Positions 7,553 through 16,437 are shown, counted from the stretch's first letter. The stretch: 64,000 nt of DNA from Methanobacterium bryantii (GCF_002287175.1 NZ_LMVM01000012.1:526608-590607); one strand, 5' to 3'. Numbers and translations are program-made. The notes: generated by a model not told the origin, from the letters alone.

Positions 7553-8904
7553 TTTGCTACCTCGAATTCTCTTTCAAATAGTATGGCTCGTGCAGGACAC
7601 ACATTGCTACATGCACCACAGTATATGCACTTTGAATCATCTACTGTAACTCTGCCCATTTCATCTTCAGTAATTGCTTCTTCTGGACAGGTTTTAATAC
7701 AAAGTTTACAGTTCATACATAACTTGTTTTCTACAAATACAAAACCATCTTTTATAGATTTTTTTCTCATGGTGGTTTGCGGAATTGCATCTTGAGGGCA
7801 ATGAATTGCACATTTTTCACATAGCACGCATTTTTCAAGATCTACTTCGATACTTCCCCTTTTAAGAGTAACTGCGTCTTTTGGACATATTTCTGAACAT
7901 ATGCCGCAGGATATACAATCTTCAGACACATCACCTTTCCATGTAATTGTTTTGAAGCCTCTTGCTTCATTTACATCACATGCCTTAACACATCTGCCGC
8001 ATGAAACACAGTATCCTTTAATAGGCCGTTCTTTTTCATTGGATACTCTTAATGTCCCTACTGGACAAGCATCTAGGCATTCCATAGTGTCACATTCCTC
8101 ACAAAGTGAAGGGTCATAACGTATTTTACCATTTATCATCTGCAGTGCTCCATATGAACATGCTTCGGTACACAAGCCGCAGTTTAAACATGAAATAATG
8201 CAGCCTTTAGCTTCTTTGGAGTCACTATTCCTTTTGATCTTAAAGTCTTCAATGGCTATTGCATTATTTGGGCATTCTTTAACACATTTAAGGCAGAGAG
8301 TACATTTTGTTTCATCAATTGTCCCGTTGGATATGGCGCCGGCTGGACATACATCTTCACATATTCTGCATTCCTGGCACACGCCTTCAAGGTCATTGTT
8401 GATTATAATGGCATCTGTTGGGCAGTAGTATTCACATCTACCGCAGAATGTACACTTTTGCGTGTCTGTAATCACGTTGACTCTGCTTGATTTTCCTTCT
8501 TCTTTTTTAACTCTTATCTGCGGCGGGTTTGTGAGATTTAAAGATTCAAGGAACTTAATTTGCCTGTCTTCTATTACATCATACGCGTCAACACGGGCAC
8601 CAATTGGGCAGGTGTCTACACATATTCCACATCTAGAGCATATCCCTTTTACCAGATCCCCCTCAATTGATATGCTGCTTACAGGACAGGTTAACTCGCA
8701 GACTCCGCATGCGTTACATTTTGCCCTATCAACAACATAACCTCCATATCTATTTTTAAAAATAGCTCTGTTGGGGCATGCTTCTTCACAAGCGCCACAG
8801 GTAATACAGCTGAATGCTTTACCGTTTATTAATCTAATGGCACCTGTGGGGCATTCTTTGATACATTCTCCGATGCCTTCGCATTTTTTGGTTGATAAAA
8901 ACAT
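7549..8904 (-). CDS. ehbK: Energy-converting hydrogenase B polyferredoxin
   Basis: The 451-residue protein is made almost wholly of ferredoxin repeats. I count 14 Cys clusters, in line with the 14[4Fe-4S] polyferredoxin described for Ehb in Methanothermobacter. Two are irregular: the first (CEGIGECIKECP, residues 8-19) has only three cysteines with C-x5-C-x3-CP spacing, and the ninth (CEECDTMECLDACP) has C-x2-C-x4-C-x3-C. It probably acts as an electron wire or store. It overlaps ehbL by 4 bp and is separated from ehbJ by a 142-bp gap. Confidence 0.94.
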   Translation of the reverse strand: MFLSTKKCEGIGECIKECPTGAIRLINGKAFSCITCGACEEACPNRAIFKNRYGGYVVDRAKCNACGVCELTCPVSSISIEGDLVKGICSRCGICVDTCPIGARVDAYDVIEDRQIKFLESLNLTNPPQIRVKKEEGKSSRVNVITDTQKCTFCGRCEYYCPTDAIIINNDLEGVCQECRICEDVCPAGAISNGTIDETKCTLCLKCVKECPNNAIAIEDFKIKRNSDSKEAKGCIISCLNCGLCTEACSYGALQMINGKIRYDPSLCEECDTMECLDACPVGTLRVSNEKERPIKGYCVSCGRCVKACDVNEARGFKTITWKGDVSEDCISCGICSEICPKDAVTLKRGSIEVDLEKCVLCEKCAIHCPQDAIPQTTMRKKSIKDGFVFVENKLCMNCKLCIKTCPEEAITEDEMGRVTVDDSKCIYCGACSNVCPARAILFEREFEVAK

Positions 8905-9046
8905 AATCTTTACCCTCTAACTCTTTTTTCGAATGTTTAAATGTGACTTGAATCTTTGATTATCTTGAAGTGTACTTACTACACTCAACTTCTAACTCTA
9001 AATCAATCTTTTTTAGACATTATTACTCTCTTGTTTTAAAGTCTTA
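8905..9046 (-). other. Intercistronic gap in the ehb operon with a small hairpin
   Basis: This is the longest gap inside the ehb operon. A 6-bp stem (AGTGTA 8969-8974 with TACACT 8980-8985) and a 5-nt loop lie in its middle. It could be an mRNA processing or stability site that separates the membrane-subunit half of the message from the ehbK-P half. No ORF is seen. Confidence 0.3.
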
Positions 9047-9295
9047 TTATCTCCCGAAAGTTAATTTACCAATTATTATACCTACAATGCCTGATAAAAT
9101 TCCTGATGCTAAAGGAAGATCCTGATAATATGGGAAAGGTCCCTGGTAGTAAGCTATTATGATTGCTACAATTACCACAATGGCGTAAACTTCTTTATCA
9201 AACTTCAATTTACTTTCTGGAACTGGTTTTATTCTCGTTCCTAATATGAATCCCAGCAGAAATCCAAGCACCAATGGACCAAGGTAGAAAATCAT
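9047..9295 (-). CDS. ehbJ: Energy-converting hydrogenase B subunit J
   Basis: A small 82-residue membrane protein with three hydrophobic segments and a short basic loop around residues 20-35. There is no recognisable motif; the assignment rests on position between ehbI and ehbK in the conserved Ehb order. Its start overlaps the end of ehbI by 4 bp. Confidence 0.78.
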   Translation of the reverse strand: MIFYLGPLVLGFLLGFILGTRIKPVPESKLKFDKEVYAIVVIVAIIIAYYQGPFPYYQDLPLASGILSGIVGIIIGKLTFGR

Positions 9296-9792
9296 TGTTC
9301 ATCCTCTCCAAAAAGATTGTCACGTTGTTCATCACTTCTTAGGAGTTTATCACTCTCTAAGAAAGCTATTACCACTGCACTTAGGCCGACTAACACTTTT
9401 AAACCCACTACAAAGTTTAGGTAGGGTATAATTCCTGCATGTACTGGGTCAGGATAGTCAAACAGGTTTTGTATGAATTGTGGTACTATATTGTAAAGAT
9501 CAACACCAAGGTTGTACATGAAGAACCCGGAGAATACCAATCCTGCAAGCCCTAAAAATATATAGCCTAAAGCGCCTGCACTTTCAAGGGATGCCATAAA
9601 GCTGTGTGAAATTTTAATGGGACTTTCTTCCAGTCCGTAGACAATGATACAGAATATTATGCCTCCTGCTATCATTGCACCTCCCTGAAATCCTCCTCCA
9701 GGGGTTATATGCCCTCCAAGGATTGTATTTAATCCTATAAGAATTATTATGAGTGATATTGGAAATACAAATAATTTAAGGATTGTACTCAT
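9292..9792 (-). CDS. ehbI: Energy-converting hydrogenase B subunit I (MnhB/MrpB-like)
   Basis: The 166-residue membrane protein carries the hallmark GGHITPGGGFQGGAMIAGG of MrpB/MnhB subunits of Na+/H+ antiporters at about residues 26-44. In Ehb such Mrp-like subunits form the ion-translocating part. The C-terminal tail is charged (LRSDEQRDNLFGEDEQ). Starts overlap both neighbours by 4 bp (ehbH and ehbJ). Confidence 0.88.
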   Translation of the reverse strand: MSTILKLFVFPISLIIILIGLNTILGGHITPGGGFQGGAMIAGGIIFCIIVYGLEESPIKISHSFMASLESAGALGYIFLGLAGLVFSGFFMYNLGVDLYNIVPQFIQNLFDYPDPVHAGIIPYLNFVVGLKVLVGLSAVVIAFLESDKLLRSDEQRDNLFGEDEQ

Positions 9793-10076
9793 TTGTCTTC
9801 CTCCCCACCGAAATCAACCTTTCCTCTTCCAAATATAAGCAGTACAACAACAACTGCAGTTACAAGTATCAGTGCTTCTCCAAGTGTATCATATCCTCTC
9901 CAGTCGAATACTACGTTTGTAACCATGTTTGGAGCGATATGAGGGCCTATCCAGTTATAAATATAACTTATTCCTGGGTTCAATATCTGGTCAAACCCGT
10001 ATATAGCATGGAATAGTGTCACGGCGAATAATAATAATGAAATACTTGCAATAAGGTTCTTTAAACCTTCAGACAT
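9789..10076 (-). CDS. ehbH: Energy-converting hydrogenase B subunit H
   Basis: The 95-residue membrane protein has two hydrophobic helices and the segment RGYDTLGEALILVTA (about residues 59-73), which is typical of the small MbhE/MrpB-N type subunit of membrane hydrogenases and Mrp antiporters. It overlaps ehbG by 8 bp at its start and ehbI by 4 bp at its end. Confidence 0.85.
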   Translation of the reverse strand: MSEGLKNLIASISLLLFAVTLFHAIYGFDQILNPGISYIYNWIGPHIAPNMVTNVVFDWRGYDTLGEALILVTAVVVVLLIFGRGKVDFGGEEDK

Positions 10077-10407
10077 TTAAACTCCCCCAGTAGAACAATA
10101 CTGAAATGATTCCCAGTGCTAAAATTGTATAGAATACCATTCCATTAAGTGAATCATTTTGTTCTTCTTTTAATTTTGGCATGACAGGCATTGCAAAAAA
10201 TGCTATTACAATTACCAGAAGAACTGCAACAATCATTAAAGCATTGCTGAAGAATCTTAACATTATCACTGCAACCAAAAGGGATGATAAAAGCGTTATT
10301 TCTGCTGCTAACATTGATGAAGCTTCAATACTGGTTACAGCTTTATTTTCTCCATCCTGTCCTTGAACTTTCTTTATTCTGTTTATTATAATATCGTAAA
10401 TGCCCAT
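10069..10407 (-). CDS. ehbG: Energy-converting hydrogenase B subunit G
   Basis: The 112-residue protein has a basic N-terminus (residues 1-20) followed by about three membrane helices. There is no motif I recognise; the name follows from its position between ehbF and ehbH. It starts 14 bp after the ehbF stop and overlaps ehbH by 8 bp. Confidence 0.78.
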   Translation of the reverse strand: MGIYDIIINRIKKVQGQDGENKAVTSIEASSMLAAEITLLSSLLVAVIMLRFFSNALMIVAVLLVIVIAFFAMPVMPKLKEEQNDSLNGMVFYTILALGIISVLFYWGSLNV

Positions 10408-10421
10408 AGAATCCCTCTATT

Positions 10422-11918
10422 TTATATTACCAAGCTATTTGCTAGTCCCTGCAGGAAACCAGTTGCAACCTGCGGGAAAAGACCTAATATAATACACACA
10501 ATCAGGAGTACAACCAGAGAGAATATGGTTGCTTTAGGTATTTTGCCCTCTTTGATTTCAAGTTCTCTTGGTTTAGGCCTCATATAAACGGCATAAAATG
10601 CCTTCATAAATGTCATAAATGTCACAATACTTAGAAGTATCATGATTATACCCAGTTCAGGTATTCCTGCACTTAAAGAGGACTGAATCAACATTAATTT
10701 ACTTTGGAATGCGTTAAGAGGTGGAACACCTGCCATTGCAAGCCCTGCTAAGAATACGAGTAAGGCTGCTTTTGGTGCTTCTGCCATCATTCCTCCCAGT
10801 TTTCGGATATCACTTTCTTTTGTCTTATAAAGGATAGTACCGAATCCTATAAACAAGAAAGCGGTTATCACTGCTTCATTTACTGCCTGGAAAAGTCCTG
10901 CTGTTATACTTGCAGCAGTTCCAATTCCAAGTCCTAATCCGATGTAACCTAATTCACCAACAGCGAGATATCCAATAATCCTTTTAACGTCGGTCTGCAT
11001 GAGTGCCATAGTTATGCTGAGTATCATTGCAGCTAAAGATATGGCTATTATAAAAACCTTTGAAAATGCCAGGTATGAGAATATTCTGAGGATTATGACT
11101 CCAAGTGCTGCAAGTGTAAATACTGAAAATACCTGAAGCAAAGCAGCTCCATGAGGTAAAGCTTTACTGTATATATCTGATTTTATGGTGTGGAATGGTG
11201 GGAGTCCCGATGCATAAAGCCATCCAAATGTTATAAGTGCGCACGCCATAAGCAGTACTGGATTTTTAGGGTCTACTAATCCGTGTTGTAGGGAATAAAC
11301 TATATCGGTTATGTTAACGTTACCTGTAACCCCTAGAAGGAGAGCTATTCCGAGTAATAGCAATGGGGAAGCAATACTTCCTAGAATCATGTATTTTAGG
11401 GCAGTTTCGTAACTACCTTTAATTTTAGATGCAACCACAATACCAACCTGTGCTATTGCTGCAATTTCAAAGAAGACATAAAGGTTGAATATGTCGTCTG
11501 TAAGAAGAATTGCGGTCATTGCAGCTGTTCCCATAAACATCAGGAATGCATAGACTCCAGAAGCTTTTTTTGTTTCGCTTAAAGACGTAAAGATTGCTAA
11601 AAATGCAATTAAGCATAATATAAATATTAAAATCTGCTGAGCACTACCAAATGAATAGACTATACCCATGTGGAACAGGTTTAATGCAGAATTTGTAATA
11701 AAAGCTGGCAATCCCTGTGCTAGCGTGGGGCTATTTGCTAATGTGCTGTACCCTCCTACGTAGTGAAAACCATAGGTTGTAACTAAAGGTATAATCGGTA
11801 AAGCTAAAGCTACTACAATTGAGAGTATTTTTACAATACGGTCCTTTGTATGGAACAGGTTTAAAAGCAGTGCACATGTAATTGGAATTATAACCATGAG
11901 TGGAATTAATGGGTTCAT
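10422..11918 (-). CDS. ehbF: Energy-converting hydrogenase B subunit F (NuoL/M/N-like ion pump)
   Basis: The 498-residue protein is the large antiporter-like subunit, with about 14 membrane helices. Family features seen are the FVFFEIAAIAQVGIV segment, where the Glu in TM5 is the conserved proton-channel residue, then ALKYMILGSIASPLLLLG and the TDVKRIIGYLAVGELGYIGLG segment of the broken helix region. ATG 11918 is preferred over the frame opening at 11939 because GGAGG sits 7 bases upstream. This subunit drives ion movement coupled to ferredoxin reduction. Confidence 0.93.
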   Translation of the reverse strand: MNPLIPLMVIIPITCALLLNLFHTKDRIVKILSIVVALALPIIPLVTTYGFHYVGGYSTLANSPTLAQGLPAFITNSALNLFHMGIVYSFGSAQQILIFILCLIAFLAIFTSLSETKKASGVYAFLMFMGTAAMTAILLTDDIFNLYVFFEIAAIAQVGIVVASKIKGSYETALKYMILGSIASPLLLLGIALLLGVTGNVNITDIVYSLQHGLVDPKNPVLLMACALITFGWLYASGLPPFHTIKSDIYSKALPHGAALLQVFSVFTLAALGVIILRIFSYLAFSKVFIIAISLAAMILSITMALMQTDVKRIIGYLAVGELGYIGLGLGIGTAASITAGLFQAVNEAVITAFLFIGFGTILYKTKESDIRKLGGMMAEAPKAALLVFLAGLAMAGVPPLNAFQSKLMLIQSSLSAGIPELGIIMILLSIVTFMTFMKAFYAVYMRPKPRELEIKEGKIPKATIFSLVVLLIVCIILGLFPQVATGFLQGLANSLVI

Positions 11919-12005
11919 AGTTCGCCTCCCATTAACCATTTAGGCTTATTCAAAGACAGATTAATGTGATTTTGAATATCTGTGTTTTTTATTCCGGACA
12001 TCTTT

Positions 12006-12368
12006 TTACTCTCCAAGAATCTTTGACGCGTTTATTGACCCGTACTTTTTGTATAATACTATTATTAAACCGAGCATTACAGCCAGTGTACTTGCCCCAA
12101 TTACAATACTGGTGAGAACTAAAGCAAATGGGAGTGGATATGATGCATTTTGGGCAAACTGGTCAATTACCATGCCTGGCATGAAAATATACACGATCCC
12201 GCCGGCTTTGTATCCCATTGTGATAATGAATAGATTTACTCCATCTGCAATAAAGGCTAGCCCTATGACCTTTTTTATTAAATTATCAATAAATAAAGCG
12301 GCAAATATTCCTATTATTATTAGTGCTCCTGATGTGAAAAACGATGCAAGTTGTGTATCTATAACCAT
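12006..12368 (-). CDS. ehbE: Energy-converting hydrogenase B subunit E (NuoK/MnhC-like)
   Basis: The 120-residue protein has three membrane helices typical of NuoK/MrpC. It carries the GLAFIADGVNLFIITMGY segment (about residues 36-53), where NuoK proteins normally have a conserved Glu; here the equivalent region has Asp, as far as can be judged by eye. The conserved end, LTSIVIGASTLAVMLGLI, is present. It lies between ehbD and ehbF. Confidence 0.87.
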   Translation of the reverse strand: MVIDTQLASFFTSGALIIIGIFAALFIDNLIKKVIGLAFIADGVNLFIITMGYKAGGIVYIFMPGMVIDQFAQNASYPLPFALVLTSIVIGASTLAVMLGLIIVLYKKYGSINASKILGE

Positions 12369-12397
12369 GATAATCCCTCAAAATGCAATAAATGTAA

Positions 12398-12634
12398 CTA
12401 TTCTTCCTCCATTCTACGTGTTTTCTTAACTGCGAGTGCAATAAATACGGGTATTATAGCTGAACCTACAATTGCTTGAGTCAATGCTACATCGGGAGCC
12501 AGTAAATATTGGAACAGAAAAGCAATTGCAGTTCCTGAAATCCCAGTTAATATGGCTGCTTTAAGGAGATCTCTTTGGATTAAAGCTATAATTGCTCCGA
12601 AGACTGCTATAATCATTAATATGTAATCAATCAT
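12398..12634 (-). CDS. ehbD: Energy-converting hydrogenase B subunit D (DUF4040/MrpB-N-like)
   Basis: The 78-residue membrane protein has the segment LAPDVALTQAIVGSAIIPV that marks the DUF4040/MbhD family of Mrp-type subunits. ATG 12634 follows GGAGAGG and overlaps ehbC by 8 bp; the longer frame from 12661 is unlikely. Three hydrophobic helices fill almost the whole chain. Confidence 0.85.
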   Translation of the reverse strand: MIDYILMIIAVFGAIIALIQRDLLKAAILTGISGTAIAFLFQYLLAPDVALTQAIVGSAIIPVFIALAVKKTRRMEEE

Positions 12635-12905
12635 TTTTTTCCTCTCCATAATAATAAGCATTAGCTATAGCATGAGATGCGAGTGGTGTAAGGAAAAGGT
12701 ATATAATACCTAAATAGTACGTATTGGGAAGCACGATTAGTGCTAGGATACAAGCCATATCAGCTACACCGAGCATATGCACTCTTGCATAGAGAATTTT
12801 ATTTTTATCATCCTTGTATCTGAGTAGTCCGATTGCGGTAAGGACTATGAGGATTGCAGATATTATCATTACTGCTGATCTTATCAAAGTTATTATGTCA
12901 TCCAA
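12627..12905 (-). CDS. ehbC: Energy-converting hydrogenase B subunit C (MnhG/MrpG-like)
   Basis: The 92-residue membrane protein contains the GLLRYKDDKNKILYARVHMLGVADM segment in the place of the MrpG signature (LLRFPDxxxRxHA), and three helices. It starts 2 bp after the ehbB stop and overlaps ehbD by 8 bp. Confidence 0.85.
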   Translation of the reverse strand: MDDIITLIRSAVMIISAILIVLTAIGLLRYKDDKNKILYARVHMLGVADMACILALIVLPNTYYLGIIYLFLTPLASHAIANAYYYGEEKND

Positions 12906-12906
12906 A

Positions 12907-13167
12907 TTACCATCCCCGTATAACCTTTGAAAATGCTATGGTGCCTATAGGGCCCAAAATAATCAGTGCAAGGGCTATAGTCTCACAATATAATATTCCA
13001 TAAACTTGTCCGATTAAAACTAATAAGGTTGCTACGGCAATACTCAAACCTAGTAGACCTACAATACCCATGGATATGGTCTTTCTGGTTGAAATTCGTA
13101 TTGATGCAAGTGCATAAAATGCAAGTGCGCCCATTAAAATGTATTCAGATATCGTTAGTATATCCAT
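12907..13167 (-). CDS. ehbB: Energy-converting hydrogenase B subunit B (MnhF/MrpF-like)
   Basis: The 86-residue membrane protein has three helices and the Mrp-F-like order: an N-terminal helix, RISTRKTISMGIVGL in the loop, then two helices. ATG 13167 has AGGTG six bases upstream; the upstream frame start at 13194 would overlap ehbA and lacks a site. It is part of the tightly packed ehbA-E block. Confidence 0.82.
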   Translation of the reverse strand: MDILTISEYILMGALAFYALASIRISTRKTISMGIVGLLGLSIAVATLLVLIGQVYGILYCETIALALIILGPIGTIAFSKVIRGW

Positions 13168-13181
13168 TTTAACACCTTTGT

Positions 13182-13496
13182 TTACTCTAGCCACCCTTTA
13201 ATATATGGTTCAAAGGGAATTACATCCTCTTTTTTTCTTGAAACGATTGTTGCAACTTTTATAATGCAGTTTTCAGTGTCTACATCAATTGAAAGTGTAC
13301 CTGGGGTTAAAGTTATGCTATTTGCAAGTATAACCTGAGAAATTGGCCTTTTAAGTTCAGTTTCAATTTCTATTATTTCTGGTTCGACTTTACCATTCAA
13401 CGTTCTTCCTGCTACATCTAAAGTAGCTTTTATGATCTCTATAATAAGCACGATGAAATAAGCAATTGCATAAAACATTTTGAATATGATATTCAT
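13182..13496 (-). CDS. ehbA: Energy-converting hydrogenase B subunit A (MnhE/MrpE-like)
   Basis: The 104-residue protein has one or two N-terminal helices and then the soluble MrpE-like part, with LANSITLTPGTLSIDVD (about residues 58-74), the conserved signature of MnhE. ATG 13496 is chosen because GAGAGG lies upstream; the frame opens at 13520. It is the first gene of the ehb operon, directly behind the promoter region. Confidence 0.87.
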   Translation of the reverse strand: MNIIFKMFYAIAYFIVLIIEIIKATLDVAGRTLNGKVEPEIIEIETELKRPISQVILANSITLTPGTLSIDVDTENCIIKVATIVSRKKEDVIPFEPYIKGWLE

Positions 13497-13543
13497 GGAG
13501 TAACCTCTCTTTGCAAACAATGTAATCTTTAATTATATGGTTT

Positions 13544-13620
13544 AAGGTGAAATTTCGCTATCACCTTGAAAATCAACCATTATATCATGTAATTATAATG
13601 ATAAAACATGATATATAAAG
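13544..13620 (-). promoter_or_regulatory. ehb operon promoter with inverted repeats
   Basis: On the - strand a TATA box CTTTATATAT lies at 13620-13611, predicting a start near 13590. An 8-bp perfect inverted repeat (TATCATGT 13583-13590 with ACATGATA 13606-13613, spacer 15) overlaps the TATA box and start region. A second 7-bp repeat (AAGGTGA 13544-13550 with TCACCTT 13561-13567) lies in the leader. The first looks like an operator that would block TBP or polymerase; the second could be an RNA hairpin or a second site. Confidence 0.55.
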
Positions 13621-13703
13621 ATAACTCTTTTATCTTTGGATGATTAGTATGCCTTAATTTATTACCTCAAAAACAAGAATTACTCTAACTTTATAATCAT
13701 AAA

Positions 13704-14381
13704 TCAAAATACTGTACTGTTCAACTTAAAAACGTAGATAAACGCTAAAAATGCCCATAATATGAATAAAACTGCTCCAGAACGTTTTTTAAATTTTTTA
13801 GATGATGCTGGGTTTAATAAACGTATTCCGCTGGGGGTGAAAAGATCAAGTAATATGTGGCTTAAAGATCCAATTAATATGGCTAAAAAAACGTAAAGCA
13901 TATTTAGATCCGTATTTTCTGTTATTATAATTCCGGCAGGTACAAGGATAAAAAATGGAAGTAAAAATTTCTTATTTAAAGCTATAATTCCTAAAATGAC
14001 CGAAATTACAATTAGGCTGATTTTTTCATCGATATTAAACCCATGAAGTAATGTGTAAATTCCAATGATGGAAAAAGCAAGTAAAAATGATAAAGTCATT
14101 ACTCCCCATATGGAATGTACAAAACCTCTATGTTTTGATAAATAAAATATAAATGCCATTATAATTAACGAAATTCCTATTAACGGTAATTTTAAAATAT
14201 AAAGTGAAAACGTTAATAAAATCCCTAATACGGCTAGAAGAATCAGGTCATTCTTTCGTATGTGGTGGTCCATGTCTATCATTGATGCTCCAATCAATGC
14301 AAGTGAAAGATAGAAGATATCGTGAACGAAAGGTAATGCTATTATTAAAGAGAATATGGCGTGTTTTTTGTAAGACGGCAT
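13704..14381 (-). CDS. Membrane-bound metal-dependent hydrolase family protein (YdjM/DUF457-like)
   Basis: The 225-residue polytopic protein has six or seven helices. It carries the family histidines and acidic residues: KHAIFSL at the start, GASMIDMDHH (about residues 34-43) and KHRGFVHSIWG in the middle, then SHILLDLFTPSGIRLLNP. These residues are thought to bind metal. ATG 14381 has GTGAT just upstream and is preferred to 14390. Its substrate is unknown. It sits alone between the ehb promoter and the gene at 14431. Confidence 0.75.
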   Translation of the reverse strand: MPSYKKHAIFSLIIALPFVHDIFYLSLALIGASMIDMDHHIRKNDLILLAVLGILLTFSLYILKLPLIGISLIIMAFIFYLSKHRGFVHSIWGVMTLSFLLAFSIIGIYTLLHGFNIDEKISLIVISVILGIIALNKKFLLPFFILVPAGIIITENTDLNMLYVFLAILIGSLSHILLDLFTPSGIRLLNPASSKKFKKRSGAVLFILWAFLAFIYVFKLNSTVF

Positions 14382-14430
14382 TTTAATCACTGAAAATCAG
14401 AAAAACAATGATATTTTATTAAGATTAGAT

Positions 14431-15150
14431 TTAAATTATATCAAAATACTTTAAGTAGGATATCATCTGCAGGTAAGACCTTTCATGGCCTTCATTAGTT
14501 ATTAATCCATTTTGTGATACCACTTCGCAGGTCACAGCTGGGACTCCTTCGAGGTTACACTCGTCCTCAAGTGCTCCATTGTATAATGCGCCGGCTTCTT
14601 TATGGCATATTATTTTTGAATAAGTGGACTCTGTTATGTACTTTGCTATCAAATAACTTTTATAACATGGGCTTTTGGAACAAAAGACGCTTTCAACACC
14701 AGGATTACTTCCCGGCTTGGTAGAATGAAAATCACCTGCAGCACTTATTTTAAGATCTTTAATGGCATTTAATATGTTATTGGATATAAAACCTCCTTTT
14801 GAGGCCGCTCTATTCATGTCTACTCCTTTAAATCTCCTTGAATTTTCCATAGTGGCATGGGGTACCGCAAAAGGTATTATATAGACTGTTCCATTTAGAT
14901 CTTGATTTGATAATTCTCCTATGAGTCTGACTGCAGCTACCTGTGGGGGGAGTTCATTTCCATGTATTCCTGCAGTTATCATCACTTTTGGAAATCCACG
15001 GCCTATTTTTAAAAGGGGAGTTCCAGATTTTGCTGTGTAAACTAAGTCGGCTATGATTTCACTTTCAGGAACATGTTCCATTAAGTGAATATTTTTTTCA
15101 ATTTCTCCCTTAGTTTCATTGGATATTGTAGTTATATTTTTGATAGCCAT
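14431..15150 (-). CDS. Succinylglutamate desuccinylase/aspartoacylase-like (DUF2119-type) protein
   Basis: The 239-residue protein belongs to the M14-like zinc hydrolase fold. Visible metal and catalytic motifs are GIHGNELPPQ (His and Glu ligands), DMNRAAS, and DFHSTKPG (third His ligand). It is shorter than true aspartoacylases and resembles a methanogen-specific group of unknown substrate (DUF2119). ATG 15150 follows GGTGGA; a TTG frame opens at 15162. It is divergent from argG, so the two genes share a short promoter region. Confidence 0.72.
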   Translation of the reverse strand: MAIKNITTISNETKGEIEKNIHLMEHVPESEIIADLVYTAKSGTPLLKIGRGFPKVMITAGIHGNELPPQVAAVRLIGELSNQDLNGTVYIIPFAVPHATMENSRRFKGVDMNRAASKGGFISNNILNAIKDLKISAAGDFHSTKPGSNPGVESVFCSKSPCYKSYLIAKYITESTYSKIICHKEAGALYNGALEDECNLEGVPAVTCEVVSQNGLITNEGHERSYLQMISYLKYFDII

Positions 15151-15186
15151 GACTTCCACCAAGTTTAAATTGATAATTGTTCTATA

Positions 15187-15233
15187 GTTATCTTATATTT
15201 TTATAGACTCATATAAATAATCAAGGTGAAATA
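15187..15233 (+). promoter_or_regulatory. argG promoter and ribosome binding site
   Basis: A TATA-like box (CTTATATTTTT, starting near 15191) lies about 40 bp before ATG 15234, giving a predicted start near 15217 and a very short leader. The ribosome binding site is AAGGTGA at 15224-15230. Confidence 0.45.
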
Positions 15234-16415
15234 ATGAAAAAAGTTGTTCTCGCATTCAGTGGAGGTCTAGATACATCAGTGTGCATCAAGTTACTTGAAG
15301 AAAAATATAACATGGAAGTTGTAACAGCATGCGTAGATGTAGGACAGCCCGAAGATGAAATAGAAAGACCAGCGTCAGCTGCAGATAAAATAGGCGTTTC
15401 AAAACATTATACCATAGATGCAAAGGATGAATTTGCAGAAGATTTTATATTCAAAGCAATTAAAGCTAATGCATTATATGAAGGATACCCATTAAGTACT
15501 GCACTTGCAAGGCCGTTAATAGCAATGAAAATCGTAGAACTTGCTAAAAAAGAAGGTGCAGATGCAATAGCTCATGGATGTACTGGTAAAGGTAACGACC
15601 AGTTTAGATTTGAAGCTATGATCAGATCTAAATCCAATATGGATATAATTGCCCCAATAAGGGATTTAAACCTTACAAGAACTGAAGAAGTAGAATATGC
15701 AAAGGACCATGGTATTCCTCTTGCTTCTGACAAGCTTTACAGTATCGACGAAAACATATGGGGAAGATCTATAGAGGGAGATATCCTCGAAGACCCGATG
15801 GTTGAAACACCAGAAGAAGCATTCAACTGGACAAATTCAACTGAAGACGCGCCAGATGAAGCACAGATCCTGGAAATTAAATTTGAAAATGGGGTTCCTG
15901 TAGCTTTAGACAATGAAGAAATGAAACCTCTGGATATAATTGGAAAATGCAACGAAATTGCAGGTAAGCACGGTGTTGGTAGAATTGATATCATTGAGGA
16001 CAGAATAATAGGACTCAAATCAAGGGAAAATTACGAAGTACCTGGAGCAATTTTACTTATAACTGCTCACAAAGCATTAGAACAGCTCACGCTCACAAGA
16101 AGCGAGCTTAAATTTGCTGCATACATTTCAGAAATGTATTCCGAGCTTGTATACGATGGACTATGGCATGATCCTCTAAGGGAAGACCTGGACAGTGCAG
16201 TTGATAAAATGCAGGGAAGGGTAACTGGAACTGTAAGAGTGAAACTCCACAAAGGAAACCTGAGGATACTTGGAAGGGAATCTCCTTACAGTATTTACAG
16301 TGAAGAAGCTGTTTCCTTTGAAGATAAAGGTATAGACCAGCGTGAAATGACTGGAATGGTCAAAAATTATGGTATGCAGGCTGCAACCTATAATAAAATA
16401 TGTAAAAAGGACTGA
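15234..16415 (+). CDS. argG: Argininosuccinate synthase
   Basis: The 393-residue protein is full length. It joins citrulline and aspartate using ATP in arginine biosynthesis. The ATP pyrophosphatase loop SGGLDTS is at residues 9-15. Other family segments are AHGCTGKGNDQFRFE (about 116-130), DENIWGRSIEGDILEDP, and the C-terminal KLHKGNLRILGRESPYSIY. It is a single gene followed by a clear terminator. Confidence 0.97.
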   Translation: MKKVVLAFSGGLDTSVCIKLLEEKYNMEVVTACVDVGQPEDEIERPASAADKIGVSKHYTIDAKDEFAEDFIFKAIKANALYEGYPLSTALARPLIAMKIVELAKKEGADAIAHGCTGKGNDQFRFEAMIRSKSNMDIIAPIRDLNLTRTEEVEYAKDHGIPLASDKLYSIDENIWGRSIEGDILEDPMVETPEEAFNWTNSTEDAPDEAQILEIKFENGVPVALDNEEMKPLDIIGKCNEIAGKHGVGRIDIIEDRIIGLKSRENYEVPGAILLITAHKALEQLTLTRSELKFAAYISEMYSELVYDGLWHDPLREDLDSAVDKMQGRVTGTVRVKLHKGNLRILGRESPYSIYSEEAVSFEDKGIDQREMTGMVKNYGMQAATYNKICKKD

Positions 16416-16437
16416 ATGGTCCTTAAATTTTTTATTT
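16407..16437 (+). terminator. argG terminator
   Basis: A 6-bp hairpin, AAGGAC (16407-16412) with GTCCTT (16419-16424), overlaps the argG stop codon and is followed by a T-rich run at 16428-16437. Confidence 0.65.

Noticed and set aside
7583..8740. Several long ORFs on the + strand opposite ehbL and ehbK
   Set aside because: They are antisense shadows of the Cys-rich polyferredoxin genes; they have no ribosome binding sites and no known protein pattern.
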